Shown: piece by piece, positions 12,460-23,190 of the stretch
Layout of the letters: every line of letters starts with the position of its first letter
Numbering within the stretch: the stretch's first letter is position 1
Assembly (NCBI RefSeq): GCF_029227915.1
Contig: NC_079879.1
Location: 7,502,001-7,566,000, forward strand
DNA from: Hydractinia symbiolongicarpus
Taxonomy: Eukaryota > Cnidaria > Hydrozoa > Anthoathecata > Hydractiniidae
Reading direction: 5' to 3'
DNA: 64,000 nt
Translations under genes and position numbers: made by a program
The notes under the pieces: model-generated
The model's input: the letters and a program-made list of their open reading frames with translations, nothing else
Told to the model about the DNA's origin: nothing
The model's database searches: none

Positions 12460-12995
12460 CGGTGTTATGAATGGCCCAATTCACCAAAACAACGGAACCT
12501 GCTATGTATGGATTGCTTCTAGAAACAGGACCATTTTCCTAAATTTTTTTTCAACGACCTAGCTCACCGAAACAATCAAATCTATTATGTACGGATTCCT
12601 TTTAGAAACAGGATCCTTTTTCTGAATGTTTACCAATGGCTCAATTTACCGAAATAACCGAATCTGTGATGTATGAATTGCTTCTAGAAACAGAAGCTTT
12701 TTCGTGAATGCTTAACAATGGGCCAATCCACCGAAACAACTGAATCTGTGATGTGTGGATTGCTTCTAGAAACAGGAGCTCTTTTCTGAATGATTATCAA
12801 AGGTCTAATTTGCGGAAATAACTGTATCTCTTACTTATCAGAGGCTCGATTTACCAACATAACCGAATGTGTTATGTATGGATTGCTTTTAAAATCGGGA
12901 ATTCTCACCTGAATATTTTGTGAAGGCAATTTCGCAAATGTTAGCCAACTTTATGTGTATGGATTGCTCCTGACTTGCCAATTCTTTCCTAACTT
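12460..12995. repeat. About 82-bp tandem repeat, six to seven copies
   Basis: The block TATGGATTGCTTCTAGAAAC recurs with drift at about 12510, 12592, 12674, 12757, 12880 and 12961. Each copy is followed by a T-rich GAATGTTT-like part and an ACCGAAACAACCGAATCTG-like part. Three spacings are 82-83 bp, one is 123 bp (one and a half units) and the last is 81 bp. The copies differ at many positions, so the array is old. Confidence 0.75.
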
Positions 12996-13263
12996 TTTTG
13001 TTAAAGCCTTACAGATGTAAATTTCTTCCGCCCTTTAAGGAAATAAAAATCTGATATTAAAGTACCACATCAAATGCGGTTGATTAACAATTAATATTAA
13101 AAATCAAATAGAAGAAGAATTTTAACAAAAGAGCTTTGGCTCTTTTGGGATAAGGCAGTTTAGAAGGGGATTAAACACAAGACGACGATAAACATTTGCG
13201 TAGATATTTACGCTCCATCTTATAATACAACCACTATGTATATAACACCAAATGTCAATAAGA

Positions 13264-14752
13264 AAACAAATTAATCAAGTTCAGAGAGCACAGAAAACGA
13301 ATACAAAAAGTTGTATCCACAAGGTTCCAGCCCTGCTCAGTTTTATGGTACCGCCAAGGTTCACAAGATACCACCTAATTCTACAGTAGCTGACGATTTA
13401 CCATCACGACCCATCATATCGAATATCGGATCTGCTACTTACAACACATCAAACTACCTCGCGAAATCTTTAACACCGCTGACAAAGTCAACATATACTA
13501 CTGAAAGCTCTTTAGATTTTATATTATCATTGAAAGGAGAAAAGATACCTCATAATTACAAACTAGTACCTTTTGACGTCACTAGTTTATTCACCAACGT
13601 TCCGTTGGAACAAAAGATAGACATAATATTGCAAAAGATATATGCTGAAAAAGTTATAGAAACAAAAATTAAGCGAGAGGAAATGAAACATCTATTAATC
13701 TCATGTACAAAACATGTACATTTCAGTTTTAACAACCAACTTATATTCAGGTAGATGGTGTAGCAATGGGCTCGCCTCTAGGACCAGTCCTAGCATATCT
13801 TCATGGTTGAGTTGGAAAATGAAATAGTCCCAAAATTAGAAAATTTAGTAAAATTTTGGAAGAAATAGGTAGATGACACTGTTAATGAAAACCAGATAAA
13901 CAATGTGCTGATCACACTTAATAGTTACCATTCGAATATCCAGTGAACATATGAAGTTAAAAACGATAACTACATAGCCTTTCTTGATGTAAAAACACAT
14001 CTATTTATCGAAAAGACACGAACACTGACATATAAATGCACTAGAATTCATCTGCATCACGCCCATGGAAAGTTGAAACGGTTAAATGGTTGGTGTTGAG
14101 AGCGTTTAATATATGCTCTTAATCACAAGATCTGAAATACGAACTAAATCACTTAAAAAATGTGTTTATAAAAAACTTATCCCGAAGCAGTTGTATCTAA
14201 TGTAATTAATAACACACAGCGAAATTTCAACATTCAAAATGCCGACACTGTTTCTGAAGAAGACACCAATGAATCTCCAATAACACCTTTCATGGTTTTT
14301 ATTCTGTCAAGTCTGGCTACGGGAAAATAAATAAGGTTAATTTCGTTTAAGAAAAGCGAATTAGAAAATAATGGTAACTGCTTAGTAAAGCGTCTAACAC
14401 TTTTAAACAGTTTCTATCAGCCAATGTCAAGCACGCATTGCTGATCAATGTAAAATGTTATGGTGTTGTGTACAAATATACTTGTCCGGTGGAATAGTGC
14501 GATGCTATATACATTGGTGAAACAGCCAGGAGGCTTAATGAAAGATAGACCACCAAAAACGCGATAAGAACTCTCACATCCTAAAACATTCAGTCATTGA
14601 GAATTACCAACTTGGTGAACAAAAGAACTTCAGTATTTTGATAGATAATGTTCACCACTTTAAAAAGAAAAAAATAGCTGAGGCCATGTATATTTGTGAT
14701 AACAGTCCCACGCTTAATGTACAGGGATTATCTGTTCCATTAAAATTGTTTT
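13264..14752 (+). pseudogene. Penelope-like retroelement, RT plus GIY-YIG endonuclease, decayed
   Basis: The first open part (to 13754) reads LYPQGSSPAQFYGTAKVHK, then SRPIIS, then FDVTSLFTNVPL. These are hallmark blocks of Penelope-like reverse transcriptases. Beyond a TAG come DGVAMGSPLGPVLA, a frame change, and a catalytic V-D-D box whose leading Tyr codon is TAG (near 13869). Further on FLDV and YRKDTNTDIY blocks are visible. From about 14464 a GIY-YIG nuclease reads YKYTCPVE*CDAIYIGET and continues to a terminal SPTLNVQG. The multiple stops and shifts mean no protein is made. The family's role is target-primed retrotransposition, with the GIY-YIG domain as endonuclease. The class is confident; the subfamily is not assigned. 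Confidence 0.85.
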
Positions 14753-14783
14753 AAGATAAATATTATTTATAGTCAACAAGGGG

Positions 14784-14981
14784 AGGAGTGCATTTGTGCA
14801 CCGCGCGGTGGACGTTACCCTCACCAACGGTATATAGTTTATATACCTTTGGGTATGCCGTTATGTGTTATATATTTCGTTAAGGAGTGCATTTGTGCAC
14901 CGCGCGGTGGACGTTACCCTCACCAACGGTATATAGTTTATATACCTTTGGGTATGCCGTTATGTGTTATATATTTCGTTA
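14784..14981 (+). repeat. Two identical 99-bp direct repeats 3' of the Penelope-like element
   Basis: Two copies (14784-14882 and 14883-14981) lie head to tail and look identical. Each has a GC-rich 5' part with a small hairpin (GTGCATTTGTGCAC) and ACCGCGCGGT, then a TATATAGTTTATATA block. Penelope-like elements often end in tandem terminal copies, so this may be the element's 3' terminal repeat. The hammerhead core (CTGATGA with GAAA) described in some Penelope terminal repeats is not visible on either strand. Confidence 0.8.
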
Positions 14982-17900
14982 AGTATTGTTTTTATACGTC
15001 CTCTGTGTATTGCGTAGTTGTTGAAAATTATATTTAAAAAACTTTTGAGATAATTGTAACAATTTACGTTGATAATTGTCTTGTAGTAACAAGACGAAAT
15101 ATCCGTTAAAATAAAATAAAAAATGTCATCATCAATCAAACTTCTCGTATTTATTTTTATTGTGAAGTTATATACCGAATTAATATATAAGACTAATTAA
15201 GCAAGAACATATTTGTTAATATCGATCTGCTTGTGCTAAGGCACTTGCCATTGTATAACTGGATGTCAGTTGAGCTTGCTGCAATTTTTGGTTATATAAA
15301 TTGGCAAAACAGTAACAGCTAGTGGATTTCAATAATCAGTTTCTTCACTAAAAAACAATTAATCTTTAAGAATCTTGCTATTAGATCACAGAAATGTTAC
15401 ACGAAAAAACTTTGGAAATGAATACAATTAATTTGGAAACTATGAATTTTAGGAAAAGTAATAGCAAACAGAGAAATATATCACCTAGCAGTCATAATAT
15501 GTATTGTAAAGAAACAAATAACAACAACATGATCAACACTAACATTTTATTCCAATACATGGAAAAAGAGTTTGGCAGTACTTTTAAGCTCTATCATGTG
15601 TACAGGTAGTGGCATAAAAAGACACCTTAGTCATTAAAGTTACTGCAAAAAAACTTTCATAACAAAAGAACCATCCAGTATGTAAATTCTCTTACAATTC
15701 TGCCTCAAACCACTGATGGTGATTTATATTTAATGTGGTCTGTGCTCAATGGATTTCAGGATGGACCAGGTTTCCAGTGTTTAGCTCCCAAAACAAAAAT
15801 CTTTATGAAATGACAAACTAACTAGACAATGGGGGGACATTGAACTTATAATCTCAATTAGAGGAGATGATTCAAACGCTCTACCGACAGAGCTGCACTA
15901 AATCCATCATCTTTTTAAGAACTTATGGGAACACGACCTTATATTTGCTGCAATGATTTCCACAACATAGCTTAGTACACCTTTTTTGCTTGACATGACA
16001 TTCATACTCTTTTTAGAAAGATTGCAGTTCCCGAGCATTAACAAATGTAAAATAACATTTTGCATTGATTATAATGTTTTGTTAGAAACAGCATCCATAC
16101 TTTTACTAACAGCGCGTGAAACCGCCACAGCATTGACGCAATTCTTATATTGATTTTCACCACACAGTGTTCTGTTAAAGGCACATAAGACGTATATTGG
16201 TTCCATGGTTACAGAACTCTCATGCACACATTCGCTAAAATTTTCAAGAGGGGAAAGCAAATACACAGTTTGTGCTTGCTATCAACGACACAGTATCCAT
16301 AAATTCGGCAGATTTTTTTATAAAAATTATATTTGGCGCACTTTTTTACATGTGTTGTAAACGACTCAGCATCCATACATTTCTTAGATTGTTTTTCACT
16401 GATCATTTACTCGTTCGTTGCAATGTAATCAGTTTCTCCACTAAAAAACAAAACACAAAACAATAAAACATTGAAGCAATTCTCCGGAATTTGCAGACAA
16501 TACATAGAGGTCTAATAGTACTCTAAAAGATGTGTTCACATATTTCTATTTGAGGAGTCTAAAGCTATAAAAAAGCAAGGACTTACATTTACATTGTATG
16601 GATCTTCGTTTAATATTATTCTTATGATTTTTCATATCAGTAATTGGCTGTCTGTTCTATATTACCAAAAATACAATTTAGCAAAGCAAAAAAATGAATG
16701 CCAAGATTTAACCTAAATATAACGTAAATATTTCTTAATAACCCTAGAAGGACACTGGTCTCTGCTTCATGTACAATAAAAATATAAAGTAAAAGAACGT
16801 TTTAGTCCAAAGTAAAAGTCTGCATAACTTTTTAAACAGTTGTGTGAAAGTTTAACAAACATTTAAGAAATTTCCTCAAATAATTATTTTTAACGTTGCA
16901 AAAATAAGAAATATAAAAACATTTATATATATGCAAATAGTAATGAATGGAAACATTTAAGAAGTTTCCTCAAATAATTATTTTTTAATGCTGGAAATAT
17001 ATAAATAAAAAAACCCATCTATTCATGCATGCAGATAGTAATGAATGGAAACTCGTTGTTCTTAATTGAAAAAAATTTTTTATATAGAAAAATCCTAGTT
17101 GGTACACATTGCATTTTTGCTGTTTTTTAGGCTGAATCAAAAAGAAAAACATTTATGTGGAGTATTTGTTCGACTAGTGCTATTGGCTTTATACCATAGG
17201 TCATAACTGTGTGCCGTTTTCATGAATACAAATAGGTCCAGAATCAATTTTTAAAAGCCAATTGCTCTTTTCAAGTACAAGTTTCAGGAATTTCATAAAG
17301 TTTCTTCATTGACGGTATTTTTTGGGCTTGGTGACTTGTTGATTATATTTTCAGCCTGAACACATATGTATTGGTTTTGACGCACAATCAAACACTTGCA
17401 ACACTGACACTGGTCCATTGTGGCCAAAAAGTAGCGATGTATGTCACTCACTAACTGCAATGCTTGTTGATTCTTTTTTCCTTATTGCTTTATAAAAATC
17501 CAAACAATGTTTTCAATTCTGTTGACATGGTCACAAAAAGACAAATAGAAATAACAGACTTCGTAGACTACACATTCATTGAGAAAATTGTATTACATCC
17601 AGACTATTAGAGAACTCCATTTCAATCAAATTTTAACAAAGTTTTGTGATATATAGTATGATTTTCATTAAGTATATGCGGGAATATTGGAATACCATGC
17701 TTGACTCTGTACAGTTAATCAGTTAAAGCTAAGATGTTAATGGATAACAATATAGAACCACTGAATTATGTTTCACATGAATTAAATTCCATGTGGACTA
17801 TTTTTTTTTGTGGATGCCACATCGTCTGTAATTAGTTTGCAGATATTTTTTGAGCTGATTAATTAATGTGAATAACTGTTTTTTGTAGACAGACTTAATT

Positions 17901-18345
17901 GTGGACTTAATTTGACAATTTTTTTAAACAACAATACCATGAATTTTACCCATGCTAAACATAATTCACGGAATACAAACACTGTGATCAGTAGGAAACG
18001 CATGTTTGGCCAATGTAGCTTTGATACACAAAGAAATATTGACATAAATTCTGTATTTTTTCTTAAAAAAAAACAAAAAAATGTTCCCTGATTTTTAAAA
18101 TGTATGTTGGGTTTATAGTTAACGGACTAGTTTTTATGTGTCTTGAGCCATCGTGACAACGTTTTGCAAAATAGAAAATGTTTGGTGGCTAATCCTGCAT
18201 TCAACTGGCATTCAATGTCTTATAAATAACTCAATTTTATTTGAATCGCACTTGCAGAAAACTTCTTTCTATAACAACTCAACAGAGTTTTAGTATAACG
18301 TATATCTGCACTAATCACTAGATGAATGGCAGGGTTTAACTGCAT
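14982..18345. other. AT-rich DNA with repeats, no gene seen
   Basis: Apart from a tRNA-like relic at about 15.83-15.91 kb, I see no coding segment with a recognisable domain. A CAGCATCCATAC-like block recurs at about 16089, 16291 and 16369. A block around AAACATTTAAGAAATTTCCTC recurs at 16858 and 16950. These are old short duplications. Confidence 0.5.
15828..15906 (-). repeat. tRNA-derived SINE-like or tRNA-pseudogene relic
   Basis: The minus strand contains GCAGCTCTGTCGGTAGAGCG, a good polymerase III A-box with a D-arm stem (GCTC/GAGC). About 32 bases later comes AAGTTCAATGTC, a degraded B-box. The acceptor ends do not pair. It reads as a tRNA-derived SINE head or a dead tRNA gene, not a functional tRNA. 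Confidence 0.4.
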
Positions 18346-18757
18346 TTAACGCTCAAACTGTCGTTTAACATAGATATTGAGGTCAACATACCCATACTCA
18401 TCGAAAAGGATTGGAATGAGTACTATTACAGGGAGCTGTTACAATTCAGGCATGAGCCATCTAACGAAGTGGACGGAAATGCAATAGCAATAATAAGAAC
18501 TGATTCTTTACAAAACGAAAGCATTGTTGTACACATGCCACAAAACATATCAAAAATATTTTTCATGTTCTTGAAAGTCTCGAACACTTCGATTACAGCT
18601 TAGGTTTGTGGAAAGAGAGTTAATCGTGGAGGTGGATATGGTCTGGAAATACCAGTTGTGTATAAGTTTTATGGACAAGAAAAATTGATTGACTGGTTTG
18701 CGAAGAAGATTGAGACTGTAAAAGCAGACATTTCCTGTAAAGTTTTAAAGTGTTTAA
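18346..18757 (+). pseudogene. HIRAN-like domain relic
   Basis: One frame runs from about 18346 to a TAA/TAG region near 18760, broken by a single in-frame TAG at about 18601. It reads FRHEPSNEVDGNAIAII, then VVHMPQNISKIFFMFL, then, past the stop, VCGKRVNRGGGYGLEIPVVY. The pattern (E-P-x-N-x-x-D-x-x-A-I, then a V-x-H-x-P-x-x-I-S block, then G-L-E-I-P) is like the small HIRAN-domain proteins present in many copies in cnidarian genomes. HIRAN domains in known proteins bind DNA ends. No start codon with good context and no partner domain are visible. Confidence 0.45.
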
Positions 18758-19717
18758 AATAGATATTTTAAAATTAAATGCTTATCTCTAATTTTTTGGA
18801 TTGTACGCTAATTGGAGAGAAAAAAAGCCTATAGTTGCCATTTCGTGCAAAAAAATTTGTCCGCTCGAGTGTCCGTTAATTAAGTGTCCGCTAATTGAAG
18901 AGAATACTGTATACATTTATTTTCAGCAGCGTTTTAAGCTCTACTCAATAAAGGCGACGGGGAAACACGGGGAAAATTTTTTTTTTGTGTATTCACTAAG
19001 TAGATTTTTCTGCGGGCCTTATCGACTAGTGTAGGTGCTTACACGATTTCAACTTAGTTAACTATTTTTACTCGCTAAACGACAAAATTACAAGACGAAA
19101 TTTAAGCAACAAATTACACATGTAAGATGACATAAAATATAATAAGAAATAAACACTTACTAGATATATAGTGGCGTAAGCCAAGCCAACTACATGTGAG
19201 AGAAAACAACTAAAACAGATGGTGAGATACAGGACAACTCCTGTGATGTATGAAAGAAAAATTTCACTCAACAGCAAATTTAATACAAAAATGTATGTTC
19301 GACTCTGTCATTACATGTTGAAGACTAAATGCGCAGAAAAAAGATGTGCAAGATGTGCAGAAAATTTAACTAAAAATAGTACCAAAATTACAATTATTCT
19401 CTTTACATAATTAACACGGGACAATACATCACAACACAAAACTAACAAAATGCATCTTGTTCTCCACCGCAGAGCGAACTCTACAGCAGAGCACATACGC
19501 GACACCACAAGGACAATACAAATGACGTATCAAAATAAATGTCAATACGGCCGGAAATTCATGTAGGCTGTTGTTTTGTGAGCTACTTTACGTATCCGCA
19601 CCCTAAGCAACGTTCATTTACACATATGCGCATTAGAAAAGATAGAATTATCACATTTATGTTATCTTAAAATAATTCGAGTTATCTTACAATCAAGACA
19701 TTTATGTGAATATACAC
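18758..19717. other. AT-rich spacer with GTCCGTTAATT-type motifs
   Basis: Around 18855-18900 the motif TGTCCGCTCGAGTGTCCGTTAATT and TGTCCGCTAATTGAAG occurs in tandem, a pattern often seen at pogo/Tigger-like transposon termini. No matching inverted end was found. Nothing else is recognised. Confidence 0.35.
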
Positions 19718-19798
19718 GCATTCCGAAATCACATTAATAGAGTTATCTTAAGATAGCACTTGTTATCTTAAAATATTATTAATGTGACTTTTGAATGC
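19718..19798. repeat. Small inverted-repeat element (fold-back)
   Basis: Arms of 22 bp at 19718-19739 (GCATTCCGAAATCACATTAA...) and 19777-19798 (...TTAATGTGACTTTTGAATGC) pair with about three mismatches. The inner parts (GTTATCTTAAGATAGC / TTATCTTAAAATA) are also AT-rich palindromes. It looks like a MITE or a hairpin remnant. Confidence 0.5.
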
Positions 19799-19799
19799 C

Positions 19800-22700
19800 G
19801 TAGGGCTGAGCCGAAACCAAACCATCGCGCTATCGCAATTAAAAAAGGTATTAAAATTAAAAACTTAAATTTAGAGTTAAAAACTCTAATTTAGTATTTT
19901 TAGAAAAAACAACTTTTCTTTTTTATTTCCAGATCTCCTTCCTGGTTATTTCTTGAAGTTGGATATGTCAGGTTAACAATAACAAATTTTGAAGAGGTTT
20001 TTCTGTTTGTGTAAAATCTTTCTGACGCTATACGTTAATTATTTACTAAGGGTAATCAATTTCATTGTAGCACGCTCTCAAAATGAGCCCTAAAAGAAAG
20101 CCAGCCCTTAGCAAAAAATGGCTATAAATATTTCATAAGTTATTAAATGTTTCAATCCAAATATTAAATTATTACGGTTCTTGACATTCCTTTACATTTC
20201 GGGGATCGTGTGCGCGGGGTTGATGATGGGCTATGTTACGGTAATCCCCTAAAAATAAGTTAATAAAAAGGGAGAAGAAAAACGCGAATGGTCTGAAAAA
20301 GATCCTGAATCTAAACATAGATCTTGATAAACGTAGGTCTCTTTTAATGTGTTTCTTTGTGAACTAAAAAATCTCACTATAGGAGTCTCAAAGGCTCTTT
20401 ATAGGAGAACAGAGGTTTGTACTGTTACATGTATGTTAGCAATTTATTATGTATAAATATGCCTCAGGGTAAGATATCAAAGTTTCCAATAATCTGTTAG
20501 GTTTACTGAATTTTGTTTGATCTGACCTACATACTAACTATGAGTATAGCCTAACGCAACTGTGACATCATAACCATTGAAACTTTAAATTGCTTCTAGT
20601 CAACATTAGAGTAAAAATAAATAATAAAAACATGTCTGTCATGTCACATCATACTTCATTTTAAGTGAAGAAAATAAAAAAAAAAAAAGTTTGACCTTTG
20701 TTTTCCATTACCGCGAACGTTTGTCTGTTTTATAAAAATAATGTTTTGAGTAAAAAATTTTGGAATGAATTTCTCTACAAATTGTCATTTTGCTCGATAT
20801 TCAGCAAATTATAAAGTGTAACCTTTCTGGAGTATGGCATTGAAAAATAGGTGCAACTTACACTCGTTTTTCCGTAGTATATTTCGTGCACATTAACCGA
20901 TCACAGAAAAACTTAACCACATAAGAATATAAAAACCATTTCCGTTAAGGTGGATTTCCACTTAAAATCAAACAAATCGGAAAAAAGCAATAAAAATACT
21001 GAAATTTGATTAAATATCTGCTAATTATTTTGTTTTTAAAATTTTTTGTTCCTGAAAGTTGACTGGCTTTAAACCTTTCTGCTTTCTTAGCATTGAAATA
21101 ATCCACTCCGCCGCTATTCCTTTGCAGGCTTAATTTTGTTTTAAAAAGATTTAATCTTTGACGTCAGTTAACTAGAGAATTGATATTGATATTGAGAATT
21201 GATAAACTGGCTGAACTGACTTGAACAACGCTCAATCAATAGTCATGACTATGCCAAACCTACAATCTTGGGCGACGTTTTTGGTTATAAAATATGGTGT
21301 AGGTAGGACCAGCTCATACACGTTGTTAACATTTCTGAAAGTACTGAGAGAAAAAGATATTTTTATTTTCCCATTTTTTGCTAAAATTGACCCAGTCCCA
21401 AGTCATTTAACGTACAAAACGCCTCAGATTATTCTGGGGCCTGTTAACAATACAGTTGATAACTCCAGCATTCATTTTATCAAATCACTTTCCCGAGTCT
21501 CTTGAACTTTCGTTAATACTTCATGGAGAAAGACATAAACAGAAAAATAACTGATACAAATATAATCTGATTTCTAACATATATACATTGTGCTTTTAAA
21601 CAATTTTGGCAGAGCTACATATCAGTCCAGAACCTTTAGGACTGTGAAATATTTCTGCCAAGTAATTGTAAAAAATGTTTAGTAAAATAAAATAAAAATA
21701 AACCTATGTAAATAAGCAAAATAGAAAGAAAATAAAACACTTCAACACTACAAAACAAAAGTAAGTTCAAATAAAAAAGATATCGTTCTAAATTTTAAAC
21801 ACTTTCTAGACAAAACAGTGATTTTATATATGTCCTTTTTGTTTTTCGACCAATAACAGCCTTGACAAATTGTGCACTTAATAAGGTTCAGCATAATTAA
21901 CGTAATATATATCTACGATATCTCCAAAATTACATAAGATGTAAACTACATTTATTAAAACGCTTAAAAACGTATTTGTCCGAATCATGCTACTAGACAC
22001 AAAAAGTTATTAAACAAAACAAAGAAGCACGACATTTTATAGTTTGTTACTACTTGCTATTTTAATATAACGCAGTAAAAAAAAGGAGGTAATTCAGCAC
22101 GTCTTTTATCTCATTTTCTTTTCCGCTTCCCTTCCACCCTCTCATTAGCGCTCAGGCTGTCAAATAGTATAACGCTTTCTAAACGAAGTATAATACAGCT
22201 AGTTATTTATATACTAGTTTATACTTCATGCATTTTTAGTGAGTGTAAAAGTGTAGATTATGAACGATTAGTTAGTGCAACACTCCAGTTCTATAAAATA
22301 TCGCCTTAAAATTTTCTAAAGAGATTCTATTTTGTCGGAATTTTTTTTTATACGCCGGTTTTTACAACGGGAAATGTAATTGTTTTGTTATGAATTGGTG
22401 TATTGGTATTATTTTGTTTTAATCTGCAACATTTTTTAAAAAATTAGGGTGATAAGAATGCACGAAAAAAACTTCGATATTTCGACTTACAAGAACACCG
22501 TCAAGGAATATTAGAGCCAGTATTAAACACTGCAGGACCTCTGAAGCAAGTTATATATATCCTAACATGGGGAGCAATGATTAGTGCATATTATATATCA
22601 GGATACGAAATTGTAGGAATCCCGCAATCCCCCCTTGCCTCTGCATTCCACCACGCCACACGCATATCGATGTTAAAAATTCCCAATTAGAAATATTGTC

Positions 22701-23190
22701 GTCCCAAAGTTTACAAAATTAAAGATAATCTTTGAAGCTCAAAAATAAACAACTTAGCTTTGGTCTAATTTAGGTAACGCAGTAGTGTTCATCTTATTGG
22801 CGTATAGATATTTGAAAATATAAAAAATCAAACAAAAACAATAGGGATAATACTAATGATTTGTCAAACTACAGAGTACCACTGTTTATTCAATATGCTG
22901 TCGTCGAGTGTTTATTGTAGCCTCTTTGCAACGGTTGTTGGTTTTCGACTAGTGACTTACACGAAAGTCAAGCTAATGGCGGGGGAAAATGTATGATCAC
23001 TGAGGACAAAAACAACAAACTTAAATCATCTTAAATATCACACTGGACATCCAAATACAAATGACAGAAAAGTCCCATATATAGCTTTATTACCCAGGTA
23101 AAGGGCGGCATGTCATTGGTTACAACTTACGTCATAGCGGGCAATAGCAACCGTGTTTAAAGTTTTAATAATCCATATAACAACGTATTA
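19800..23190. other. AT-rich DNA, no clear gene
   Basis: Open frames are short. One acceptor-bounded open frame at 22447-22692 is given separately. The methionine-initiated frame at 21221-21505 (94 codons) has no recognisable motif and is probably chance. Confidence 0.45.
22447..22692 (+). other. Acceptor-bounded open frame, product unrecognised
   Basis: A frame of 81 codons runs directly from an AATTAG acceptor-like site to a TAG. It has a hydrophobic middle (VIYILTWGAMISAYYISG) flanked by charged stretches. It could be a terminal exon with one membrane segment. No upstream exon was found, and at this base composition an 80-codon open stretch is not strong proof. Confidence 0.25.

Noticed and set aside
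14784-14981. Hammerhead ribozyme in the 99-bp repeats
   Set aside because: The invariant CTGATGA and GAAA core is not present on either strand.
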